From W0P33-017 sp963640395 (GTDB lineage: Bacteria > Bacillota > Clostridia > Lachnospirales > Lachnospiraceae), in contig CAVHZH010000041.1 in the NCBI GenBank assembly GCA_963640395.1, forward strand, positions 1 to 18,675: DNA of 18,675 nt, written 5' to 3'. Positions within the stretch are counted from its first letter, which is position 1; every line of letters starts with the position of its first letter. Shown piece after piece: positions 6,993 through 15,900 of this stretch. A program made the position numbers and the translations under genes. Below the pieces are notes generated by a model, which saw only the letters and a program-made list of their open reading frames with translations, was not told where the DNA came from and searched no databases.

Positions 6993-7021
6993 TAGTATGC
7001 AAAAAAAGCCTCCGGCTATAC
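6993..7021 (-). promoter_or_regulatory. Candidate sigma-G/sigma-F type promoter of the CotF-like gene
   Basis: On the minus strand gtata (7017-7021) is followed after 17 nt by catacta (6993-6999), which matches the forespore sigma-G pattern known from Bacillus (GHATR and CATnnTA). It lies about 50 bp before the start codon and overlaps the nrdR terminator. No comparable sigma-A pair was seen in the gap. Short motifs like this arise by chance, so confidence is modest. Confidence 0.35.
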
Positions 7022-7036
7022 ACCGAAAGCTTTTCC
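7001..7036 (-). terminator. Intrinsic terminator of nrdR
   Basis: On the minus strand aagctttcgg (7023-7032) pairs with ccggaggctt (7006-7015) using two G-U pairs, and a run of seven T follows (7001-7007). It is about 50 bp after the nrdR stop codon. Confidence 0.7.
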
Positions 7037-7085
7037 ATTTATTTTATGTAATTCAGGTTCTGTCGGATGCATACCACCGGGAAAA

Positions 7086-7535
7086 CTATACTAACATTTT
7101 TTTCAGCTCGTTCATAAATGTCTCTACATCCTTGAACTCCCGGTAAACAGATGCAAAACGCACATAGGCAACCGCATTCAGATCCTTGAGCTTATCCATG
7201 ATCAGCTCACCGATCACAATACTCGGGATCTCCTTCTCCTCACGGTTAAAAATCTCCGTCTCCACATCGTCAACCACCTGATTCATCTGTGCCACGGAGA
7301 TCGGCAGCTTGTGGCACGCACGCAGGATGCCGCCCTCGATCTTTGACCGGTCATACGGCTCACGGTTATTGTCTTTTTTGACGATGATCAGTGGAATCGT
7401 CTCCACCTTCTCATACGTCGTAAAACGTTTGCCACACGCATCACACAGACGGCGTCGGCGGATAGAATTGTTGTCGTCTGCCGGTCTGGAATCAATTACC
7501 CTGGTATTTTCGCTGCTGCAATACGGACACTTCAT
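7086..7535 (-). CDS. nrdR: Transcriptional repressor NrdR
   Basis: 149-residue NrdR, the zinc-ribbon and ATP-cone repressor of ribonucleotide reductase genes that senses dATP/ATP. The zinc ribbon uses C3 and C6 (MKCPYC) and C31 and C34 (RRRRLCDACGKRFTTYE). The ATP-cone follows from about residue 48 (IPLIIVKKDNNREPYDRSKIEGGI through AYVRFASVYREFKDVETF). The frame is open eight codons further upstream, but GGGAGG lies a correct distance from the ATG at 7535, and family proteins begin MxCPxC, so I start there. A consensus promoter lies at 7581-7609. The neighbouring ylmC/ymxH-type gene is a common companion of nrdR in Clostridia. No ribonucleotide reductase gene is in the window. Confidence 0.96.
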   Translation of the reverse strand: MKCPYCSSENTRVIDSRPADDNNSIRRRRLCDACGKRFTTYEKVETIPLIIVKKDNNREPYDRSKIEGGILRACHKLPISVAQMNQVVDDVETEIFNREEKEIPSIVIGELIMDKLKDLNAVAYVRFASVYREFKDVETFMNELKKMLV

Positions 7536-7580
7536 ATGCTTCCTCCCAATATCGGGCATTCATACCCTTTCATAAAAACA

Positions 7581-7609
7581 ATTATAGAAATTCCGGCAAA
7601 AAATGTCAA
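7581..7609 (-). promoter_or_regulatory. Consensus sigma-A promoter of nrdR
   Basis: On the minus strand ttgaca (7604-7609) and tataat (7581-7586) are separated by exactly 17 nt, a perfect housekeeping promoter. It starts about 45 bp upstream of the nrdR ATG and indicates strong independent transcription of nrdR. Confidence 0.85.
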
Positions 7610-7636
7610 TTCTTTTCGGTGGGAATCACACCGCAA

Positions 7637-7891
7637 TCAACCTTTATGCTTACATTTATCGACATCAATCTGTACCAGTACCGTATCCGGTCCGATCTTA
7701 CAGATACACTTCCACGGTATTACCAGCTCAAATTCCCTGCCGAACAACCCGAAGCATCTTCCGGGTCCCGGCACAATGAGTGCCTCGATCTGCCCGCAGC
7801 CCGGATGAAATTCCAGATCCACGACATTGCCGAGCACCCGCCCATCCACCATATTGACGACCGCTTTATCCTCCAATTCACACAAACGCAT
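7637..7891 (-). CDS. YlmC/YmxH-family PRC-barrel sporulation-associated protein
   Basis: 84-residue PRC-barrel protein of the YlmC/YmxH type. MRLCELEDKAVVNMVDGRVLG and the following VVDLEFHPGCGQIEALIVP are characteristic, as is the C-terminal PWKCICKIGPDTVLVQID. YlmC/YmxH proteins are small cytoplasmic proteins linked to sporulation in Bacillus and Clostridia; the molecular role is not known. A TTG at 7909 would extend the protein by six residues, but its upstream GAGGG is too close, while AGGCGG is well spaced before the ATG at 7891. It lies between the ychF terminator and the nrdR promoter, so it probably has its own weak promoter or depends on read-through from ychF. Confidence 0.85.
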   Translation of the reverse strand: MRLCELEDKAVVNMVDGRVLGNVVDLEFHPGCGQIEALIVPGPGRCFGLFGREFELVIPWKCICKIGPDTVLVQIDVDKCKHKG

Positions 7892-7921
7892 TCCGTGTCC
7901 GCCTGTCAACTGCCCTCACAA

Positions 7922-7958
7922 TAAAATATGCGGCTGCGCAAAAAGCGTGCAGCCGCAT
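7922..7958 (-). terminator. Intrinsic terminator of ychF
   Basis: Arms atgcggctgc (7928-7937) and gcagccgcat (7949-7958) pair perfectly; on the minus strand the hairpin is followed by attttatt. It lies eight bases after the ychF stop codon. Confidence 0.8.
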
Positions 7959-7966
7959 CACACATC

Positions 7967-9067
7967 CTATACGTTGAAGCGGAAAAGAATTACATCGCCA
8001 TCCTTGACCACATACTCTTTTCCTTCCATTCCTACAATACCCTTTTCGCGCGCAGCCGCCAGACTGCCGTTATCGAGCAGATCCTGATAATTCACAACCT
8101 CTGCCTTGATAAATCCACGCTCAAAATCCGTGTGGATCTTGCCTGCTGCCTGCGGTGCCTTTGTGCCCTTTTTGATTGTCCAAGCGCGGCACTCATCCTC
8201 TCCCGCAGTCAGGAAGCTAATCAGTCCGAGCAGGCTGTAGCTGGCTGCCACCAGCTTGTCGAGTCCGCTGGAGGTCACGCCCAGATCTGTTAAAAATTCT
8301 TCTTTTTCCTCATCGGAGAGCTCTGCCAGCTCCTGCTCGATCTGTGCGCAGATCACAAACACCTCCGCGCCCTCTGCACCTGCCATCTCACGCACCCTTG
8401 CAACATGCGGATTGGATGCACCGTCGTCGGCGAGATCATCCTCTGCGACATTGGCAGCGTAGATCGTGGGCTTTGCGGTCAGCAGGTTGTAAGCTGCAAA
8501 CCAGTTTTCCTGATCCTCATCATCCGGCACTTCAAACGTGCGTGCCATTTTTCCGTCCTCGAGATGTGCCTTGACTGCCTCTAACAGCTCCATCTCCTTT
8601 GCCAGCGTCTTGTCCATACGCGCCTGCTTCGCAACCTTAGCGATTCTGCGGTCAAGAATCTCGATATCGGAAAAAATCAGTTCTAAATTGATCGTCTCAA
8701 TGTCTCTCGCCGGATCAATGCTTCCATCCACATGCACAATATTCGTATCCTCAAAGCAACGGACTACATGCACGATCGCATCTACCTCACGGATGTTCGC
8801 CAGAAACTGGTTGCCAAGTCCCTCGCCCTTGCTCGCTCCTTTTACCAGTCCTGCAATATCCACGAATTCAATCGTGGCAGGTGTGACCTTTTTCGTATGA
8901 TACAGCTCACCGAGCTTCACGATCCGCTCATCCGGCACAGAAACGATACCCACATTTGGATCGATCGTGGCAAACGGATAGTTCGCGGACAATGCGCCTG
9001 CTTTTGTCAATGAGTTGAATAATGTACTTTTTCCCACGTTGGGAAGTCCAACGATTCCTAATTTCAT
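7967..9067 (-). CDS. ychF: Redox-regulated ATPase YchF (Obg/OLA1-type)
   Basis: 366-residue P-loop NTPase of the Obg family that prefers ATP and associates with ribosomes; implicated in stress responses. The G1 loop is GLPNVGKST (7-15), the G3 region DIAGLVKGASKGEGLGNQFL (70-89), and the G4 position reads NVAE (206-209) instead of NKxD, the change that underlies ATP preference. A helical insertion covers about 130-200, and the C-terminal TGS domain spans roughly 281-364 (FLTAGEDECRAWTIKKGTKA to GDVILFRFNV). Full length. The ribosome binding site upstream of the ATG at 9067 is weak (ACAGGT). An extended -10 promoter lies upstream and a terminator directly downstream, so the gene is probably monocistronic. 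Confidence 0.96.
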   Translation of the reverse strand: MKLGIVGLPNVGKSTLFNSLTKAGALSANYPFATIDPNVGIVSVPDERIVKLGELYHTKKVTPATIEFVDIAGLVKGASKGEGLGNQFLANIREVDAIVHVVRCFEDTNIVHVDGSIDPARDIETINLELIFSDIEILDRRIAKVAKQARMDKTLAKEMELLEAVKAHLEDGKMARTFEVPDDEDQENWFAAYNLLTAKPTIYAANVAEDDLADDGASNPHVARVREMAGAEGAEVFVICAQIEQELAELSDEEKEEFLTDLGVTSSGLDKLVAASYSLLGLISFLTAGEDECRAWTIKKGTKAPQAAGKIHTDFERGFIKAEVVNYQDLLDNGSLAAAREKGIVGMEGKEYVVKDGDVILFRFNV

Positions 9068-9144
9068 AATGTATGTTACCTGTCTGAAAATGCCTTGTTT
9101 TCAAGCATTCTCGCCTTTCTATGTTTATTTTCCCAATTGCACTC

Positions 9145-9173
9145 ATTGTACCATAAGCCTTGCATTTTTTAAA
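9145..9173 (-). promoter_or_regulatory. Extended -10 promoter of ychF
   Basis: On the minus strand tacaat (9145-9150) is preceded by TGG, giving an extended -10 element, and by tttaaa (9168-9173) at 17-nt spacing as a poor -35. It lies about 75 bp upstream of the ychF start codon. Confidence 0.5.
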
Positions 9174-9183
9174 CCACCAAATT

Positions 9184-9195
9184 CTGAACAGTTAC
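9184..9195. repeat. Solitary copy of the terminal-repeat motif
   Basis: ctgaacagttac differs in one of twelve bases from the right terminal inverted repeat of the element at 6263-6460 (ctgaactgttac). No partner arm was found nearby, so it may be a remnant of a lost element or chance. It lies between the ychF promoter and the decayed flavodoxin gene. Confidence 0.25.
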
Positions 9196-9273
9196 CAAAA
9201 TTTTTATAATTCCACGCACAATTCAATACTCTTTGATATATACTGCTCAAACTCTTTTCTCTTTACCAATTTT

Positions 9274-9990
9274 TTATTTCCTACACAAAGTACAAAGCTG
9301 CACTTCGGTTGTTTTAATGCATGTATTGATCGTTTCCTGGGTAGAACCATCATAAAAGTTTTGACCGGATTTCCAATCTCTTTTAGATGAGATTCTCGCA
9401 TTTTTCTTCAAATGACTTGCACTTTCTCCCACTCCACTGCTCAAAGAAGTACAAAAAGGAACCACTGTCTTCCCCCTTAAATTTATGTTTTCCACCAGGG
9501 TATAAACAATGTGTGGTGCTTCTCCCCACCAGATCGGATAACCAATATATACAGTGTTGTATGTTTCCCAGTTATCCACTGTTGTAGATACCAGTTCCAC
9601 ATCTCTTAAACTCTCGTCATCATGCTCCTTTGATACTCTGCTGTCGTCATTTGTCCAGTCAAGGTCATCATCTGTATATGGTTCTTTCGGTTCGATTTCA
9701 AAAAGATCTCCATCTGTAATCTTTGCGATTTTCTCAGCAACGTCTTTTGTGTTGCCTGAAGCTGAATAATATACAACCAATGTTTTTCCATTTTCTGTCG
9801 ATGTATTTTCTGTTGTGTCTGCAGCACTTTCGGCATTTGTATCAGTTTCTTTATTTCCTGCATTGGTTACAGTGTCAAAACCTATCTTCCACGCCAAAAA
9901 TAAAATATTCCCGTTGCAAAAAAGCACAGCAAAAACGGGCAGCCATCGCTGCCCGTTTCCGCCTATTTCATTTTGGATGTGTACTTGCAC
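9274..9990 (-). pseudogene. Flavodoxin-family protein, 5'-truncated relic
   Basis: The open frame encodes 238 residues with a flavodoxin domain at about 69-226: FMN phosphate loop YYSASGNT (74-81), FEIEPKEPYTDDDLDWTNDDSR, YPIWWGEAPHIVY (151-163), and GKTVVPFCTSLSSGVGESA. Proteins of this kind are usually exported lipoproteins with a signal peptide, lipobox cysteine and polar linker. Here only the linker survives (NAGNKETDTNAESAADTTENTST split over 43-66). The first 40 residues have no signal peptide: they are encoded by the end of the 2159-residue surface gene and by its terminator (9931-9958). No in-frame start with a ribosome binding site lies near residue 40. It is most likely a decapitated relic. 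An alternative is a cytoplasmic flavodoxin using an unrecognised start. The C-terminal extension after about residue 226 is also atypical. Confidence 0.6.
9928..9958 (-). terminator. Intrinsic terminator of the 2159-residue surface gene
   Basis: Arms aaacgggcag (9933-9942) and ctgcccgttt (9949-9958) pair perfectly around a 6-nt loop. On the minus strand T-runs follow. It lies directly after the stop codon at 9963. Confidence 0.85.
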
Positions 9991-12900
9991 TGTTTCAATC
10001 CTGATTTCGCAACCAGTGTGCCCTGCGCATCATATACCATTACCCGGGCTATGTAGTAATACGTGCTACCTTTCCTGCCGGTTTTGTCGGTATAGGTCTT
10101 GCCTGCCTGTTCTGCCGTCGCCTTGTAGCCTTGGGCTTGCTTTGTGCTTCTGTAGAATTTGTACTGTACCGTGTAGCCAAGATCTTCGATCGCCTTACTG
10201 TCGCCCTTTGCGAGACGCAGTGTGACCTTGATATTGCCATTCCCGGTCTTTGCGGCGCGAGCTTTGAGGCCGAACGCCTTTACCAGCTTTTCTACGTTTG
10301 CGGTCTGCTCGGCAATCACCTTCTCTGCGTCCGCTTTTGCCATGACAGCGTAGGTAGAGAAATGACCCGTTTTAAAGGTGTATGTGCCGTCGGCGCTCTT
10401 TGCGCCTTTAACCTTGTGATAAGTGCCGTGGTCGTCGATGTAGACGCAGACTACAGGCTTCGCTGCCAGATTTGTGTTCAGCTTTACGGTCACACTGACA
10501 TTGCCGCCCTTAAAGTCGGATACCGTGCCCTTTGAAGTCACCAGCTTCAGGTCAACCTCTACCTTTGTTTTGTTCTGGGCAACCGTCTCGACGACGAGAT
10601 TCACGGTTCCGGCGTTTCCGGCTTGTTTCGCTACCGCTTTTACGGCTTCTGCATCCAGCTTTACCTCGGCTGCATCAGACTTGATCGTAACGGCTGCTTC
10701 GGTTTTCTTCGCGATCGCTTTTAACGCCTGTTCCGGAAGATCAACCTTTGTCGTAGTGCCTGCTGCGGTTTCCGTCACCGTCGTTGCTGTAGTTGTATTT
10801 ACAACGACTTCTTTGGATTGGTTTTCTACCGCTTTCTCGACGATCTTTGTGGCGGTGGTGTCATCAAGCGTCGCTGTGGTGGTCGTTGTTCCGTCAGCAG
10901 CGGTCTTAGTTTCCGCCTTTACCGTTGCAGTGGTGGTAGCAATCGGCGTTGTATCGGTGGTGGAACCTGTGTCCGTCTTTTTGTCCTCGGTCGTATCAGT
11001 CGTGGTGTCCGTGGTCGGAGCTGAACTACCGCCGGATGAAGACGAACCTCCTCCCCAAGCTGTCCCCTTTGTAGTCACTGTAATCTCGTCCGAATACTGC
11101 GTTGACCAATAAACCTCATCATAAGAACCGTCGAGACGCTGTTTTGTATTCTCCACGATGGTGTACGGCCGAATGCAAAACTTATAGGTACTGCCTGCTG
11201 CCAAGCCCTTTACCTCATACGAAAGATCCGTCGTATCCGCAATTTTTTTCCAGCCTGAGCCCGATGCCTGATAGACCGCATATTTCTCAGCGCCCAAGCT
11301 CTTCTCCCATGAAAGCTGTACGCTGTTTTCCGTAGTTTCTCCCAGCGTAATTGTTTTCACATTGGAAGGACGAACCTCAAAATGCAAGGTTTTTTCGCCA
11401 TAATAGCTGTTGTATGCAACCAGACGTATCGTCGCGACTCCTATGTCGGCATTGTCCGAATAATATGCCACATAATCTCCGTAGGTCGATTGATTTAAAA
11501 GCTCCTGTCCGCCTGCATCTGTCACAGTCACCTTCGGACGGCGTCCTTCCCCGTCATAATATCCGTACTTATAAGCCAAGGTTGTTTGCAAGGTATTGAT
11601 ATCAACTCCTGTCCAGCCGCATTGGTGAAGTTCATGATTCTCATCATAATACGTGTTTTGACATTGATAATTCTCATCGTAGCTGTGGTTATGATATCTC
11701 ACGGTTGTTCCATAAGATTTCGTTATATTGCATTCTTTACAAAATGCCATTCTCGTGCCATTTTCCGAACACGTTTCCGTGGTAAATGACAGTGTATCGT
11801 GCAAAATTCCGTCCGCTCCCGTATGGACAATATCTTCACCGACTGTCACCCATCCCGTCTGTACGGTTCCGTTGAACAGGTACACCTGCTTTTCGTCGCA
11901 TTTTGCGATGCCGGTATATCCACTTTCGGATGCCGGCACTGCTTCATTGCAGACACTGCACGTCAGCGTTTGTCCTGTCAGGTCATAATGACTGTTCTTG
12001 GTAAATGTGTGCTTTCCCGTCACGCAGGCGTCATACATTGTAAATGTATCGATGCATTCTGCCTCGCCGGTCTCTGCAGTTGTCAAATCATAGGTATTGA
12101 CCGTCAGTTTATCCTCAGCCGCCTCAACAGTGAGATAAATCGCATTGAAATCACCCTTCGTCGTATAATCAAACGATAATGTCTGGTCGATCGGATAACT
12201 CTTTTCCCCGGAGGATCCGCAGATATAATATACGATACCATCGCCGCGGTTGCAGGTCTTGTTCTCATCATCATAGCTCTCAGAGCGTTTTCCGTCTATG
12301 AGTGCGGCGGTTTTCGCATAGGAATGATCATGACCGCTGAATACCATGTTGATGCCTGCTGCCTGCAGATACGAAGGTGTGAGCTCGTCCATTCCCTTAT
12401 TATCGGTGGCTGTGGAATTCGTATAGTATGTCGGCTGGTGCATCGTTACGATCTTCCATTTTGCGCTGCTGGCTTTTGCATCCTCCACCAGCCATTCCAG
12501 CGCCTTTTTGTAGCCTTCCAAACTATTGTAGCTGATATTTGCCACATAGACATTTCCATATTCCACGGAATAGTATTCCTTGCTCGGCATCTGATATATT
12601 TCTTTTGCGATGCTGCCGTCATCACCCATGTTATTTTCGTGGTTTCCGAGGGAATAAATCATATCCTTACTGTCTAGTCCGGACATCAATGTCAAGGCTT
12701 CATTCCAACAGCTATAGCTGTATGCCTGATCAACCAGATCGCCCGTCTGGATGCCGAATGCATAATCATCTTTATTCAAGTTACCGATAATCGCTTTTAT
12801 ATTGCTCGTATCCTGCGCCTGCACATCCCCAAGGACAAAAAAGTTCGTTGTGCTTGTGGGCTCTTGTACGGTAAAACTGTCCGCCTTTTTCCAGTCTCCT

Positions 12901-15900
12901 TCACCGTAGCGATACTGATAATAGTAGGTTCCTGCCGTCAGATCGGCCAGCTTTACGGAATTGACCTGTGCCGTCACTGCCTCTGAGAAGCTGCTGCCGC
13001 CAAACTTGACAGGCTTTGTATTCACCGTAATCTCTTCTGCATTCGTCAAGTCGTTTTCTGCATTTGCATAACGAAATGTTACTGTCTTTTGGATATCGGA
13101 CAGCCATGAAAGCTGCTTTGATGTACCATTCCCATTGCAGGCGGTGAAGATAACCGGGCTTTCCTTTGCATTTGTCCCAAAAATCGAAATCGTCTCGTTA
13201 AAGGATATGCCGTTTTCACAGGATGCATATACCACAAGCTGCTGTGAACTGTTCAGCAGATCACTGCTCACCTGCCACCTGCCGTCCTTGTCTGTTGTTC
13301 CAAGTTTGGTTCCATCCTGTTTATAAATATCGATCTCTGCTACCGCATTCCCTTCGGTGTCCTTCACATAGATATAGCCCGGATCCGCCATGTTCTGGTA
13401 AAGCAGATCGCTGGAAATCGTATATGGCGCTTCCACCTGCAGTCTTGCCTGAGGCAGCGAAAATCCGCCGTGGTAATCGCTTGTATCAGCTTCCCCTTCT
13501 GTTTTGGCAGTCTCAATCCCTGCCGTAACCGTATAGGAAAAATAGCTGCCTGCCGCAAGGCTCTTGTCGATATCAAATGCGATGGTCGCCAAATCACAAT
13601 CTCCGGTTTTGCTACCAGTGGCAGTCACCTCGAAGGTCACGGTATTGTTTACCTCGTCATATTTCGCAGAGCCTTCTGGATACGAGAATCCGTCTGCAGC
13701 TGTTATTGTATACCCGCCATTTTTGTACCGGTTGTCCACCTGTATGGTGGTAGTGAACTTCTTGATATTCGACGCATCCGTCGTATGAATCGTCAGCGGC
13801 ACACTGCCCCCGAGAGGAGCGAAACCGGCATCTGTTTTCAACGAGTAGGTCGGATATTTTGTCTGGTCTCCGGCGACGGTAAAGTTGTATGTTTTGGAGC
13901 TCTTATTGCCGTTTTTATCGGAAATCAGCAGTCTGAACGAGTGCTCTCCATTGGCAAGAGTTACATAAGTACGGATGGATGACATACTTTTATCAATATA
14001 AGCTGCTTGTTTTTCATTCATACACTCGCCGTCCACATACAGATAGCAGTTATCATAATCAAGTCCCACAGGATCAATCCCACTATTTCCTATCTCATCA
14101 TCTATATAGAACCTGTATTCTCCGCGATTTTTCGTAACGGTCATTCCGTCATAAAATTGCGCATTCGTATTTAACGTAGCCTCTTTAATAACAGGTGCAT
14201 CGGTATCCTCGTTCACGGAACCGTAAATAAACATCAGGTCGTCGAAATACACACTGCCCTTGAGGTTACTGCTATTTACCTCTGTTCCATCTCTCAAATA
14301 TTTGCCGTGGGATTTCGTCACACTTTTTCCATCATAAGAGAGCTTATCATTTCCATCCGTTCGCATCAGACGAATCGCTTCTCCGGCCGGAATTTGGAAG
14401 GTACAGCCATCATAGCTAGACAAATCCGCGGTACAGAAATACCATGTGCCCTCTTCGCATACAGTCAAACCGCCATAGGATCCGTCCTTCGGGAAGGTCT
14501 CATTGATCTGCGGGCCGAAATCAAACTGTGTTGTGGTATTCAGTGCCCCATTCGGATTATAGATATTTAATCTAACGCGAAGCCACAGATTCGGCGTGTT
14601 TTCCGGAACCCATACCCAGAGTCCGATGGATGTAGGATGCCCGGGTATATCCACTGCCTCGGTTAATCCCACATTTGCGCCTTCCGTTATTCCGGCAGCA
14701 CATTTTGAAAAGTCATAATTTACCTGCAGGGCATTGCTGCCACTATGCACAGGATAGCCATCGGAGACACTGACAATCTTTGCAGTTTCGTTTCCTCCCT
14801 TGCCGTAGTACAGTCTGGTCAAAAGTCCGTCGGTAGCTGTCTCGGTAGACCCATTATTTATCCGCCCGATGACATATCCGTTTTCGTCCAGACCATAGTA
14901 TTGCTGCAAGGTCGTACTATCTGTCGGTGCTTCAAAATCCAATGCCTTTACGGGATCTGTTCCCACCTTCACCTGAATGCTTCCCGCTATGTTTTTGTCC
15001 GCCGAATATTCTGCCTTCACGGTACCGGAACATGTCACACTCGAGTTGCCGGTGAAAAGATACTCGCCGCCTGAAAATGCAATAGTTCCAATTGCCGCGC
15101 CGGAGTCTCCATCGTCGTTGGTCAGCGTCCAAGTGATGTCGCCGTCTTTCAGGACAACATCTCTATTCTGATATCTGACCTGCAGACCTAGATTGGAGCT
15201 TTTGCCCCTTCCCACGTCCTCATTGGCTTTGGAGAAGGTGATACTGTCAGGAGCAGCGATGGTGATCGTCGAAGAACCGTATACTTTTCCGTTATAATTC
15301 AAATGCATCGTCACATCACCGCAAGTCCCGTTTGAAACGAACTTGCCAGTCGAATCGATGACTCCGTACTTATCATCTGAAAGACTCCAGCTGGCATCCA
15401 TAGGAATATCCACTGCATTTCCAGCATTATCGGCTCCGACAGCCTCGAACTGTACGGTGCTGCCCGGTGTATATACGGATTCATCCGGTGTAATCGATGC
15501 TCTCGCAAATGTCCCGTCAGACGCCGCTGTCGATACGATCAGCAGACAGGAGCCTACCGCGCGGGAACTGCCGTCGGACGGATGGCTCACAGACTGTACG
15601 CTATCAGTGCCCTCATATCTCGCACACCATTCTGCAGAACCGCTGCCGTCCAGCATCAGGGCATCTACGCAGCCCTGTTTGATCATATAATCCGCCACCT
15701 CGCTCCATGTGTAGCCGCAGGAAATCGGATAACTGTTTCCGTAGGTGCAGAAAGTAATCACCGTTCCGTCTTCCTTGATGCCGACAGCTGCCCTGCTGTA
15801 GCTGTTATCTGTCAGGCCACTGCCCTTTTCAGCCACATTTTTTCCGTCAGCAATGACCGGTTCCCATCCACCTATAGCATAGTCCAGATCGCTCGTATCT

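Noticed and set aside
10474..11112. Plus-strand open frame of 212 residues opposite the giant gene
   Set aside because: It is the complement of the Thr/Ala/Val-rich C-terminal module; the low-complexity Val/Ser run is an artefact of that codon use. The same holds for 17239-17583.
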